Both the position numbers and the translations under genes were made by a program. From Gaiellasilicea sp963731615 (GTDB lineage: Bacteria > Actinomycetota > Thermoleophilia > Gaiellales > Gaiellaceae), in assembly GCA_963731615.1 (NCBI GenBank), contig CAVSWD010000002.1, positions 124,001 through 188,000 of the forward strand: DNA of 64,000 nt, written 5' to 3'. Below are positions 1 to 8,202 of the stretch, one piece after another; within the stretch, counting starts at the first letter, position 1; every line of letters starts with the position of its first letter. The notes under the pieces are model-generated. The model worked only from the letters and a program-made list of their open reading frames with translations, made no database searches and had not been told where the DNA came from.

Positions 1-527
1 ATCTGGAAGGCGAGCCCGGTTGCGAGCAGCGTGACGGTGACGAACGAGAAGTAGTAGCTCGCGCGGATCTGCACCTCGAAGACGTCGTCGTTGAAGTTCG
101 TGAGGAACTCGAGTGCGCGCGGCAGCACGATGAAGTACGAGAACGCGACCCCGCCGGCGAAGAGGATCGTCGCGAAGGTCGCGAAGACGGCCACGGTTCG
201 CTGGATTCCGGCCTCGATCGCGGGGGCGAGGAAGGCCCACAGCTGGTAGAGCAGGATCGGCAAGGTCACGGCGACAGCCACGCCGAGGCTCACCTTGACG
301 GCGGTCGTGAACGGCTCGACGACCCCGAGGGTGATCACCTCCTTGTCGTCCGGGAGCGGTTCCGTCAGCCAGCGGATGATGTCCTGCTGGAAGTAGAACG
401 CGACGAGGAAGGCGGGAACGATCGCAAGGAGGCTGATCAGGAGCCGCGCACGCAGCTCGCCCAGGTGCTCGACGAGCGTGGCTTCCTCGCCGTGTTGCAG
501 GCGCCGCGGCAGACGCTTCAAAGCCAT
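1..527 (-). CDS. tatC: Sec-independent translocase TatC (partial, 3' end outside window)
   Basis: The first about 175 residues of TatC, the multispanning receptor of the twin-arginine pathway that exports folded proteins. The start has the family-typical acidic motif VEHLGELRARL (residues 19-29), then hydrophobic segments around residues 30-45, 74-100 and 112-135. ATG at 527 is 12 nt downstream of the tatA stop, so the two genes form one transcript. The C-terminal half lies beyond base 1. Identification is firm from the motif, membrane pattern and tatA neighbour. Confidence 0.93.
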   Translation of the reverse strand, partial: MALKRLPRRLQHGEEATLVEHLGELRARLLISLLAIVPAFLVAFYFQQDIIRWLTEPLPDDKEVITLGVVEPFTTAVKVSLGVAVAVTLPILLYQLWAFLAPAIEAGIQRTVAVFATFATILFAGGVAFSYFIVLPRALEFLTNFNDDVFEVQIRASYYFSFVTVTLLATGLAFQ

Positions 528-539
528 CTCCCGGGTCGT

Positions 540-812
540 CTAGGAGACGGTGTCGCGCTCGCGCTCGGCCTGCGCTGGGTTCTGCTCGGCCGGGTTCTGC
601 TCAGCCCGGGTTTGCGCGTCCGCGTCGGGCAGCTCCTGCGCCAGCCGGTGATGCACTGCCTCGTCGTCGTCCTTGCCGGAGATCGAGTCCTTGAACTCGC
701 GCATCCCCTTGCCGAGCGAGCGCCCCATCTCGGGCAGCCGCTTCGGTCCGAAGACGAGCAGAACGACGAGAAGCAGGATCAGGATCTCCCAGATGCCGAT
801 GCCGAAGGGCAT
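540..812 (-). CDS. tatA: Twin-arginine translocase subunit TatA/TatE
   Basis: 90-residue TatA-type pore subunit. One N-terminal membrane helix (about residues 7-20) is followed by the FGPKRLPE hinge, an amphipathic helix (MGRSLGKGMREFKDS) and a polar tail with a short repeat (EQNPAEQNPA). TatA oligomerises around TatBC to pass folded cargo. ATG at 812 lies 6 nt after an extended -10 box, so the mRNA should be leaderless. tatC follows after 12 nt. No separate tatB is seen, as in systems where one TatA-like protein serves both roles. Confidence 0.95.
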   Translation of the reverse strand: MPFGIGIWEILILLLVVLLVFGPKRLPEMGRSLGKGMREFKDSISGKDDDEAVHHRLAQELPDADAQTRAEQNPAEQNPAQAERERDTVS

Positions 813-818
813 GGCCGG

Positions 819-824
819 AGAGTA
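819..824 (-). promoter_or_regulatory. -10 box (TACTCT) of tatA, extended TGC
   Basis: Reading the minus strand, TGC-TACTCT is followed by six bases and then the tatA ATG. This places the predicted transcription start on the start codon. Confidence 0.55.
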
Positions 825-864
825 GCACCGTTTGTCCGAGCCCCTGCCCGGGGACGTGAGGCCG

Positions 865-1878
865 ATGAAGCGGGCGTTGGCGGATCAGGTGGTGGTCGTG
901 GCGGGCGCCTCGAGCGGGGTCGGCCGAGCGGTCGCGCGGGCCGCCGGAGCGCGTGGCGCAAGGGTCGTCGTCTCGGCCCGGAACGAGGAAGGGTTGGCGA
1001 ATGCGGTAGCGGAGATCGACGCCGCCGGCGGCGAAGGGCTGGCGGTGCGAGGCGAGGCGACGAGCTGGGACGACGCCGAGAATCTCTGCCGGGCGGCGGT
1101 CGAGCGCTTCGGGCGGATCGACACCTTCGTCGCGACGGTGATGGTGACCGTCTACGCGGAGGTGGAGCGGCTCGAGCCGGACGAGCTGCGCCGCGTGCTG
1201 GAGGTCAACTTCCTGGGCCGCGCGCTCGCGTACCGAGCCGCGCTGCCGCACCTGCAGGCGAGCCGCGGCACCTTCGTCGACGTCAACTCGGCGCTCGCCT
1301 ACCGCGGCATCCCCCTGCAGGCCGCCTACTGCGCCTCGAAAGCGGCCGGCCGCGCCTACTTCGAGTCAGCGCGAGTCGAGCAGGAGAAGCTCGGGACGGG
1401 CGTCGACATCAGCCTGATCCTCCCGGGCGCGATCAACACGCCGCAGTTCGACCGCGGCCGCCAGAAGCTCGGTCTGCAGCCACAGCCGGTGCCGCCGATC
1501 TACCAGCCCGAGGTCGTTGCGGCAGCGGTCCTGCGGGTGGCGGAACGCCCGGAGCGGGAGCTCCCGGTCACCTGGGCGGCCCAGAAGCTCCTCTGGGGCC
1601 AGAAGCTCTCACCGCGCGCCGGCGACCTCGTCCTGCTCCGCACCGGATGGAAGGGCCAGACGACCGGCGAGCCGAAGCCCGTCGACTCGCCCGACAACCT
1701 CTGGGAGACGATCCCCGGAGACCCGGGTGCGCGCGGCCGCTTCGACGAGCGGTCACGTCGTTCGAGCGCGTGGACAGCCGCCCGGCTACGGCTCGGTAAG
1801 ATCGGTGGCATCGCCGCGTTGGCGACGCCCGTGGCCGTGGCCCTGATCGGCTACCATGGAGTCACGAAGCGGCGGTGA
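865..1878 (+). CDS. Short-chain dehydrogenase/reductase with C-terminal hydrophobic tail
   Basis: 337-residue SDR oxidoreductase. The Rossmann glycine motif GASSGVGR is near residue 15 and the catalytic Ser-Tyr-Lys set is in VNSALAYRG...YCASK (about residues 138-160). It is about 80 residues longer than a classical SDR. The extra C-terminus ends in a hydrophobic stretch (GGIAALATPVAVALIG) with basic residues after it, suggesting a membrane anchor. ATG at 865 is preferred over the in-frame TTG at 832. Substrate unknown. The 3' end overlaps the sufC promoter. It is divergent from tatA. Confidence 0.85.
   Translation: MKRALADQVVVVAGASSGVGRAVARAAGARGARVVVSARNEEGLANAVAEIDAAGGEGLAVRGEATSWDDAENLCRAAVERFGRIDTFVATVMVTVYAEVERLEPDELRRVLEVNFLGRALAYRAALPHLQASRGTFVDVNSALAYRGIPLQAAYCASKAAGRAYFESARVEQEKLGTGVDISLILPGAINTPQFDRGRQKLGLQPQPVPPIYQPEVVAAAVLRVAERPERELPVTWAAQKLLWGQKLSPRAGDLVLLRTGWKGQTTGEPKPVDSPDNLWETIPGDPGARGRFDERSRRSSAWTAARLRLGKIGGIAALATPVAVALIGYHGVTKRR
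1852..1857 (+). promoter_or_regulatory. Putative -10 box (TACCAT) of the suf operon
   Basis: TACCAT lies inside the end of the SDR gene. It would start transcription near base 1864, giving sufC a leader of about 50 nt. The leader carries a perfect small hairpin, GCGGT-GAAA-ACCGC (1872-1885), before the purine-rich ribosome site. Confidence 0.4.
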
Positions 1879-1914
1879 AAACCGCTCAAATCCTGGAAAA
1901 GAGGGATCACAAGC

Positions 1915-2694
1915 TTGGCATTCCTGCAGATCAAGAACCTGCACGTCGCGCTCGAGGACGGCACCGAGATCGTCAAGGGAGTCGACCTCGAAGTCGACCT
2001 GAACGAGAAGCACGCGATCATGGGGCCGAACGGCTCCGGCAAGTCGACTCTGGCCTACGCGCTCATGGGCCACCCGGCCTACGAGATCACCGAGGGCGAG
2101 ATCCTGCTCGACGGTGAGAGCATCACCGAGGCCGGTGCCGACGAGCGCGCGCAGAAGGGGCTCTTTCTCGCCTTCCAGTATCCGCACGCGATCCCCGGCG
2201 TCACCGTCACGAGTTTCCTCCGGAGCGCGATCAACGCGATCCGGAAGGCCCGGAACGGCGGCAAGGACGACCCGATCCCGGTGAAGGAGTTCCGCACCGA
2301 GATTCTCGCGGCGATGGAGCGGCTGAAGGTTCCGCGCGAGCTTGCCTCGCGCTACCTCAACGACGGGTTCTCGGGAGGCGAGAAGAAGCGCGTCGAGATT
2401 CTGCAGATGGCGCTCCTACAGCCGAAGATCGCGATCCTCGACGAGACCGACTCGGGGCTCGACATCGACGCGCTGCGGATCGTCGCGAACGGCGTCAACG
2501 AGCTCGTCGGCGCGGAGATGGGCGCGCTCGTGATCACGCACTACCAGCGCATCCTCAACTACGTCACGCCCGATCACGTGCATGTCTTCGTCGGTGGCAA
2601 GATCGTCGCAAGCGGCGGTCAGGAGCTCGCTCACAAGCTCGAGGCCGAGGGCTACGATGCCTTCATCCCGAAGGAAGAAGGGGTGGCCGCGTGA
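1915..2694 (+). CDS. sufC: Fe-S assembly ATPase SufC
   Basis: 259-residue ABC-type ATPase that energises the SufBCD scaffold for iron-sulfur cluster assembly in the cytosol. Walker A is GPNGSGKST (about residues 37-45), the signature is FSGGEKKRVE, and Walker B is IAILDETDSGLD, the SufC-specific version. The likely start is TTG at 1915 after a purine-rich stretch (AAAAGAGGGA). The stop overlaps the start of sufB, so the two are translationally coupled. Length is normal for the family. Confidence 0.97.
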   Translation: MAFLQIKNLHVALEDGTEIVKGVDLEVDLNEKHAIMGPNGSGKSTLAYALMGHPAYEITEGEILLDGESITEAGADERAQKGLFLAFQYPHAIPGVTVTSFLRSAINAIRKARNGGKDDPIPVKEFRTEILAAMERLKVPRELASRYLNDGFSGGEKKRVEILQMALLQPKIAILDETDSGLDIDALRIVANGVNELVGAEMGALVITHYQRILNYVTPDHVHVFVGGKIVASGGQELAHKLEAEGYDAFIPKEEGVAA

Positions 2695-4112
2695 GCGCTT
2701 CCGAGACCGACGTCGTCAAGGGGATTCGCTCCGAGTACCAGTACGGATTCTCGAACTCGGACGAGGCCGAGAACTACTTCTTCAAGTCCGGCCGCGGCCT
2801 CTCGCACGAGCTCGTCGAGGCGATCTCCGAGCACAAGAACGAGCCCGACTGGATGCGGAAGTTCCGGCACAAGAGCCTGGACTACTTCCTGGCGCGGCCG
2901 CTCCCGACCTGGGGCGGCAACGTCGCCGAGATCGACTTCGACAACATCTACTACTACATCAAGCCGACCGAGAAGCAGGTCTCGAAGTGGGAGGATCTGC
3001 CGGCCGACATCCTCGACACCTGGGACAAGCTCGGGATCCCGGAGGCCGAGAAGAAGTACCTCGCCGGCGTCGGGGCTCAGTACGAGTCGGAGGTCGTCTA
3101 CCACAAGCTCCAGGCCGACCTCGAGGCGCAGGGCGTGCTCTTCCTCGACATGGACTCGGGCCTGCGCGAGCACGAGGAGATCGTCAAGCAGTACTTCGGG
3201 ACGATCATCCCGCAGAACGACAACAAGTTCGCGGCGCTGAACTCGGCCGTCTGGTCGGGCGGCTCGTTCATCTACGTCCCGCCGGGCGTCCGGATCGAGC
3301 TGCCGCTGCAGGCCTACTTCCGGATCAACGCAGAGAACATGGGCCAGTTCGAGCGGACGCTGATCATCGTCGACGAGGACGCCTACGTGCACTACGTCGA
3401 GGGTTGCACGGCGCCGATCTACTCCTCCGACTCGCTGCACAGCGCGGTCGTCGAGATCGTCGTCAAGCCGCGCGGCCGCTGCCGCTACACGACGATCCAG
3501 AACTGGTCGAACAACGTCTTCAACCTCGTCACGAAGCGCGCGGTCGCCTACGAGGACGCGACAATGGAGTGGGTCGACGGCAACCTCGGGTCGAAGCTGA
3601 CGATGAAGTACCCCGCGATCTGGCTGATGGGGCCGCGTGCCCACGGCGAGGTGCTCTCGATCGCGTTCGCCGGCAAGGGCCAGCACCAGGACGCAGGTGG
3701 CAAGGTCGTCCACGTCGCGCCGAAGACGACGTCCGTGATCACATCCAAGTCGATCTCGAAGAACGGCGGCCGCGCCGGCTATCGCGGCCTGCTCGAGGTC
3801 GCGAAGGGTGCGGTCGGCGCCAAGTCGAAGGTCGTCTGTGATGCGCTGATCCTCGACGAGGAGTCGCGCTCCGACACCTACCCGTACATCCGCGTCGACG
3901 AGAACGACGTCGACCTCGGCCACGAGGCGACCGTTTCGAAGATCGGCGAGGAGCAACTCTTCTACTTGATGAGCCGCGGCCTCTCCGAGGCCGAGGCGAG
4001 CGCGATGATCGTCTCCGGCTTCGTCGAGCCGATCACAAAGGAGCTGCCGCTCGAGTACGCCGTCGAGATGAATCGGCTGATCCAGCTGCAAATGGAGGGC
4101 AGTGTTGGCTAG
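2691..4112 (+). CDS. sufB: Fe-S cluster assembly protein SufB
   Basis: 473-residue beta-helix scaffold of SufBC2D, on which nascent Fe-S clusters form. Family features are visible throughout, including the C-terminal block SRGLSEAEASAMIVSGFVEP and the HVAPKTTS motif. The start GTG overlaps the sufC stop by 4 nt. No intein interrupts it, unlike SufB of some actinobacteria. The 3' end overlaps the start of a VOC gene, so the operon continues into three VOC genes before sufD. Confidence 0.97.
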   Translation: MSASETDVVKGIRSEYQYGFSNSDEAENYFFKSGRGLSHELVEAISEHKNEPDWMRKFRHKSLDYFLARPLPTWGGNVAEIDFDNIYYYIKPTEKQVSKWEDLPADILDTWDKLGIPEAEKKYLAGVGAQYESEVVYHKLQADLEAQGVLFLDMDSGLREHEEIVKQYFGTIIPQNDNKFAALNSAVWSGGSFIYVPPGVRIELPLQAYFRINAENMGQFERTLIIVDEDAYVHYVEGCTAPIYSSDSLHSAVVEIVVKPRGRCRYTTIQNWSNNVFNLVTKRAVAYEDATMEWVDGNLGSKLTMKYPAIWLMGPRAHGEVLSIAFAGKGQHQDAGGKVVHVAPKTTSVITSKSISKNGGRAGYRGLLEVAKGAVGAKSKVVCDALILDEESRSDTYPYIRVDENDVDLGHEATVSKIGEEQLFYLMSRGLSEAEASAMIVSGFVEPITKELPLEYAVEMNRLIQLQMEGSVG

Positions 4113-4491
4113 CCCGGTGACGGGCGTCGACTTCGTCGCCGTTCCGTCCACCGACTGGAAGCGGTCGCGGGACTTTTACGTCGACACGCTCGGGCTGCGG
4201 CCCGACGACACCGGCGACAGCGAGTTCTGGGTCGGCCAGACGTGCTTCGGGATCTACGAGCCGACCACGTTCGGAATGGAGTTCGCGCCGCAGAAGACCG
4301 CGCACCTCGCGCTGCACGTCGAGGACATGCCGGCCGCGCGCGCCGAGCTCGAGGCGAAGGGAGTCGAGTTCGCCGGCGAGACCTTCGACACCGGCGTCTG
4401 CTACATGGCGTTCTTCGAGGATCCCGACGGCAACGCCCTGATGCTCCACCACCGCTACTCCCCGCGCGAGACGGAGGACGGCGGCTCGTGA
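4102..4491 (+). CDS. VOC-family (glyoxalase/dioxygenase fold) protein 1 of 3
   Basis: 129-residue single-domain vicinal-oxygen-chelate protein inside the suf operon. VOC marks are the FYVDTLGL helix near residue 25 and the C-terminal DPDGNALMLHH. The His usually found in the first strand is replaced (VDFVAVP) and the final Glu ligand is not evident, so metal binding may differ from glyoxalase I. A Cys in DTGVCYMAFF is shared with the two paralogues downstream. The GTG start overlaps sufB by 11 nt (TTG at 4105 is also possible). Substrate unknown. Confidence 0.85.
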   Translation: MLASPVTGVDFVAVPSTDWKRSRDFYVDTLGLRPDDTGDSEFWVGQTCFGIYEPTTFGMEFAPQKTAHLALHVEDMPAARAELEAKGVEFAGETFDTGVCYMAFFEDPDGNALMLHHRYSPRETEDGGS

Positions 4492-4877
4492 TCGGCGCCG
4501 AGCGCACGGACTTCATCGGCGTGCCGGTGACCGACCGCGAACGCGCAGTCAAGTTCTACGGCGAGACGCTCGGCCTGAAGCGGAACCCGCTCGCGCACGA
4601 GGAGTGGCCCGAGTTTGAGACCGGCAACGTCACGATCCTGCTCAACACTCCGGAGCAGACGGGCGTTCCGTTCAGCCCGAGCAACACGGCGATCGCGCTC
4701 CGTGTCCCTGACGTCGAGGCGGCGATGGCACAGCTGAAGGACGCCGGCGTCGAGTTCGGCTTCGAGGAGGCATACGACTCCGGCGTCTGCCACATGGCCT
4801 TCTTCAAGGACCCGGACGGCAACTCGCTGATCCTGCATCGCCGGCACGCGCCGTACTCCGACGGCTCGACCCCGTAG
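4488..4877 (+). CDS. VOC-family protein 2 of 3
   Basis: 129-residue VOC protein. Its GTG start overlaps the previous stop by 4 nt (GTGA). It shares FYGETLGL, the Cys-containing DSGVCHMAFFKDPDGN and the LHRR tail with its neighbours, so the three look like tandem duplicates. As in copy 1, the usual first-strand His is absent (TDFIGVP). Position between sufB and sufD implies co-expression with Fe-S assembly. No biochemical role can be assigned from sequence. Confidence 0.85.
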   Translation: MIGAERTDFIGVPVTDRERAVKFYGETLGLKRNPLAHEEWPEFETGNVTILLNTPEQTGVPFSPSNTAIALRVPDVEAAMAQLKDAGVEFGFEEAYDSGVCHMAFFKDPDGNSLILHRRHAPYSDGSTP

Positions 4878-4879
4878 GC

Positions 4880-5245
4880 ATGCAGATCGAGCACGTCGAT
4901 TTCGTGTCGTTCCTGACGCAGGACATCAAGCGCGCGCGGGCGTTCTACGCCGACACGCTCGGCCTTGAGATCGAGACCGAAGGCGACTCGGACATGGAGT
5001 TCAGCTGCGGCCAGGTGACGCTCGACATCTTCGACCCTTCGAGCATCGGCCAGCCGTTCTCGCCGTCGCCTGCCGGCCTGGCGCTGCGCGTGCCGGACGT
5101 CGCGGCCGCACGCGTCGAGCTCGAGGCGAAGGGCGTCGCGTTCGACGGCGAGACGCTTGACACCGGCGTCTGCCACATGGCGTTCTTCAAGGATCCGGAC
5201 GGCAATTCGCTGCTCCTGCACAGACGGTACGCACTCCGTGGCTAG
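4880..5245 (+). CDS. VOC-family protein 3 of 3
   Basis: 121-residue VOC protein starting 2 nt after copy 2. Contains FYADTLGL, LALRVPDV and the Cys motif DTGVCHMAFFKDPDGN. The stop overlaps the sufD start by 8 nt, so the suf operon is unbroken. Together the copies could form homo- or heterodimers, as most single-domain VOC proteins dimerise (family knowledge). Function unknown. Confidence 0.85.
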   Translation: MQIEHVDFVSFLTQDIKRARAFYADTLGLEIETEGDSDMEFSCGQVTLDIFDPSSIGQPFSPSPAGLALRVPDVAAARVELEAKGVAFDGETLDTGVCHMAFFKDPDGNSLLLHRRYALRG

Positions 5246-6404
5246 ACCCGAACAGCTCGAGCGCTACCGGGCGCTGCACATGCCGACGACGAAGGACGAG
5301 TCGTGGCGGTTCACCGACCTGAAGGACTTCGATCCCGACTCGTTCGCGGCGAACGGTGCCGAGGGGGTCGCGGCTGCCCCGGTGCTGCTCGAGCTCGAGG
5401 CAGCCGGGATCGTGCGTGTCTCCGAGGGCGGTCTCGAGATCGACCGCGCACCGGACGGGATCCGGTTCGAGCCGCTCGGCGACCACCCGCGTCTCGGCGA
5501 GCTCGTCGGCTCGACCGAGAAGTTCGCCGCTCACAACGCGGCCATGTGGGAGCACGGCCTGCTCGTGCACGTGCCCAAGGACGTCGTGCTGGAGCAGCCG
5601 TTGCTCGTACGGGTCGTCAACTCCCTCGACGGCGGCTCGCTGTTCTGGCGGCTGCTGATCGTGGCCGAGCCCGGCAGCCGCTTCTCGGTGATCGAGGAGT
5701 ACGCGTCCACGACCCCGGAGCTCTCCGGCTATCTGAACGCGGCCGTCGAGATCTTCGTCGGCGACGGAGCCAGGGTCGAGTACGTCTCGGTGCAGAACGT
5801 CTCGCAGGAGACCTGGCACTTCGGGACTCATCACGCCCGGGTCGAGCGCGACGCCGAGCTCGACTGGGTGACGGCCGGGTTCGGCTCGAAGAAGGGCAAG
5901 ATCCGGATCCAGAACGACCTCGCGGGGCAGGGAGCGACCTCGCGCGTCACCGGCGCCTACTTCGCGGACGGCGTCCAGCACCTCGACTACGACACCTTCC
6001 AGGAGCACATCGCGCCCCACACGACTTCCGACTTCGCGTTCAAGGGTGCGCTGCGCGACGAGTCGAGCGCCGTCTGGCGCGGGATGATCCGCGTCGAGGC
6101 GGACGCCCAGAAGACGAACGCCTACCAGGAGAACCGGAACCTGCTCCTGTCGAAGACGGCGCACGCCGACTCGATCCCGGGACTCGAGATCCTGGCCAAC
6201 GATGTGCGCTGCACGCACGGCGCCACGCTCGGGCAGGTCGACCGCGAGCAGCTCTTCTACTTGATGGCCCGTGGCCTCTCGCGCGGCGAGGCGGAGCGGA
6301 TGATCGTGCGCGGCTTCTTCCAGGACGTGCTCGACCGGATCGAGCTAGCGCCGGTCCGCGAAGCGCTCGGCGAAGCGCTCGAAGCCCGCATCCCACAGGC
6401 CTGA
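5238..6404 (+). CDS. sufD: Fe-S cluster assembly protein SufD
   Basis: 388-residue SufD, the paralogue of SufB in the SufBC2D complex. N-terminal KDESWRFTDL is typical, and the C-terminal block SRGEAERMIVRGFFQDVLDRI matches the SufB/SufD core fold. GTG at 5238 is chosen because it gives the family N-terminus and overlaps the preceding VOC stop. It is the last gene of sufC-sufB-voc3-sufD; sufS and sufU are 13 kb away. A convergent kinase gene ends 6 nt downstream. Confidence 0.95.
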   Translation: MARPEQLERYRALHMPTTKDESWRFTDLKDFDPDSFAANGAEGVAAAPVLLELEAAGIVRVSEGGLEIDRAPDGIRFEPLGDHPRLGELVGSTEKFAAHNAAMWEHGLLVHVPKDVVLEQPLLVRVVNSLDGGSLFWRLLIVAEPGSRFSVIEEYASTTPELSGYLNAAVEIFVGDGARVEYVSVQNVSQETWHFGTHHARVERDAELDWVTAGFGSKKGKIRIQNDLAGQGATSRVTGAYFADGVQHLDYDTFQEHIAPHTTSDFAFKGALRDESSAVWRGMIRVEADAQKTNAYQENRNLLLSKTAHADSIPGLEILANDVRCTHGATLGQVDREQLFYLMARGLSRGEAERMIVRGFFQDVLDRIELAPVREALGEALEARIPQA

Positions 6405-6409
6405 CCGAC

Positions 6410-7459
6410 TCAGCCGAGTGGGATCTCGGCATGCACGCGGGTGCCGGCTCCCGCTGTGCTCTCGACCTCGAAGCTCCCGTCGAGCGCCGCGAGCCGGTCG
6501 CTGAGCCCGCTGAGCCCGCTGCCGCCCGCCGCGTCCGCGCCTCCGACACCGTCGTCGCGGACCTCGACGCGGAGACACTCGCCGTCTCGGGCGACCCGTA
6601 CGGACGCCGACGATGCGTTCGCGTATTTGGCGACGTTCGTGAGCGCCTCCGCCACGACGTAGTACGCGGTCGCCTCGACATGTTCGGGGAACCGCTGGGC
6701 CGGCACGTCGAGCTCGACCGGCAGGGGAGCGCGGTCGGCGAGCAGGCGGAGGGCAGCGGCGAGGCCGCGTTTGGTCAGAGCGACGGGATGGATTCCGCGG
6801 GCGAGCTCCCGCAGCTCCTGCAGCGCGCCCGTCAGCTCCTCGATCAGCCCGTCGAGGAGCCGGTCGAGCTCGGGATCCGCTTCGGCCTTCAGCTTCGCCG
6901 CCCGCAGCGTGAGCAAGAGGACGACGAGGCGTTGCTGCGCCCCGTCGTGCAGATTCCGTTCCAGCCTGCGGCGGGCTTCGTCGGCGGCCGCGACGATGCG
7001 CGTGCGCGACGTGCGCACCTCCTCCTCGTGCCGTTTGCGGTCGGTGATATCGGTGCCGCAGATCAAGTAGACCGGGCCGCTCTCGATCATCGGCAGCTCC
7101 GTGCAGGTCCAGGCGACGTCGACGAGCTCGCCGCTCTTCGTCAACCAGCGGCCATCCTGCTCCTGCGCCGGTTCGCCGCGCATCGCGGCCTCGATCGTCT
7201 TGCGGACCGCGTCCCGATCCTCCGCCGGCGCGTACCGATCCCAGAACGCCGCGCCGCCCGTCTCGCTCGGGTCGTAGCCGAGGCGTTGCTCGAACGCGAT
7301 GTTGGTCGCAGCCGGACGCACGAGACCGTCCGCACCGACGAGGCAGAGCAGGCTCGGCGCGTGGTTCGCGATCGCGTTCAGCAACTCGCGCTCGCGCTCG
7401 AGCTCGGCGTTGCGAGCCGTCAGCTCGGGGACGGAGGGTGTCTGTTTGCGGGTCGCCAC
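6410..7459 (-). CDS. PAS-domain sensor histidine kinase (NarL/HisKA_3 type)
   Basis: 349-residue soluble sensor kinase. A PAS domain (about residues 20-140, ending ICGTDITDRK) precedes the HisKA_3 dimerisation helix RRRLERNLHDGAQQRL with the phospho-accepting His. An HATPase domain follows (EALTNVAKYANAS, DDGVGG, GSGLSGLSDR). No transmembrane segment, so it senses a cytoplasmic cue. GTG at 7459 is preferred; an upstream in-frame start at 7555 would overlap the metallo-beta-lactamase gene. No response regulator is adjacent. Confidence 0.87.
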   Translation of the reverse strand: MATRKQTPSVPELTARNAELERERELLNAIANHAPSLLCLVGADGLVRPAATNIAFEQRLGYDPSETGGAAFWDRYAPAEDRDAVRKTIEAAMRGEPAQEQDGRWLTKSGELVDVAWTCTELPMIESGPVYLICGTDITDRKRHEEEVRTSRTRIVAAADEARRRLERNLHDGAQQRLVVLLLTLRAAKLKAEADPELDRLLDGLIEELTGALQELRELARGIHPVALTKRGLAAALRLLADRAPLPVELDVPAQRFPEHVEATAYYVVAEALTNVAKYANASSASVRVARDGECLRVEVRDDGVGGADAAGGSGLSGLSDRLAALDGSFEVESTAGAGTRVHAEIPLG

Positions 7460-7500
7460 ACGCCAATCGTATTCCGGAGCGCTGCAGGCGATGCCGCGAG

Positions 7501-8202
7501 CTAGCCGCTGCTGCGAGGCTGTGCACCCGGGCTGCGGTGTCGTCGGTGATTGCATCGCCGTGTCCGACGCCGACGATCGTCGGCGTCGAGCTCGGCGAGC
7601 CGCCGGATCGACTCGGCGTGCTGCTCCGGGTTGAGCGTGAACGCCCGCCAGCCCGCCTCGAAGCGCGGCCAGGTGGCGATCGCATCACCTGAGAGCAGCA
7701 GCCCTCGCTCCGGCCAGTGGAAGCCGAGATGGCCGGGCGAGTGACCCGGCAGGTGGAGCACTTGGAGCGGGCCGACTGCGTCGCCGTCCTCGACGCTCTC
7801 GTCGACCGGGCACGCGCGGTGCTTCGGCCGGTTGAGGAAGATCCCGACCTGGAACGGGTAGGTGCGCAGCGGCGCGGTCGGCTTCAGGCCCACGGACTGT
7901 GCCGGCCGGTCGCCGGCGACGACGTCCGCCTCCCACTCGTGCGCCAGCACCGTCGCGCCGGTCTCCCGCTTCAGCGCCGCGAGCCCGCCGAGGTGTGACC
8001 GGTGCGCATGTGTGAGCACGATCCGCTTCAGGTCACGCGGGCTCCGGCCGAGCTTCCGGATCGCCTCGAGCACGCCGCTCGCGTCGTTCTCGAACAGCGT
8101 GTCAACGAGTGTCAACTCCCCACTCGTCTCGATGAGAAAGGCGCGGACGTGACCACCCTTCGTGCCTCCGACCGTGTGCGCACCCTCGGCCAGCTCCCTC
8201 AT
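7501..8202 (-). CDS. Metallo-beta-lactamase-fold hydrolase, apparent frameshift near the C-terminus
   Basis: About 233 residues of the MBL superfamily. The metal motif reads LTHAHRSHLGG, where the usual HxHxDH Asp is Ser. HSPGHLGFHW and LLLSGDAI follow. The last 25 codons are Arg-rich and unlike the family, whereas another frame from about 7590 downwards reads VGHGDAITDD, a typical C-terminal MBL motif. A frame slip near 7575-7590 is likely, although that frame has no nearby stop. ATG at 8202 overlaps the peroxidase stop by 4 nt (ATGA). Substrate unknown. Confidence 0.75.
   Translation of the reverse strand: MRELAEGAHTVGGTKGGHVRAFLIETSGELTLVDTLFENDASGVLEAIRKLGRSPRDLKRIVLTHAHRSHLGGLAALKRETGATVLAHEWEADVVAGDRPAQSVGLKPTAPLRTYPFQVGIFLNRPKHRACPVDESVEDGDAVGPLQVLHLPGHSPGHLGFHWPERGLLLSGDAIATWPRFEAGWRAFTLNPEQHAESIRRLAELDADDRRRRTRRCNHRRHRSPGAQPRSSG

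Noticed and set aside
2582..4151. Long open frames antisense to or out of frame with sufB, and similar ones over most genes
   Set aside because: They are Arg/Ala/Pro-rich mirror frames produced by GC-rich codon bias, without motifs, and they overlap clear conserved genes.
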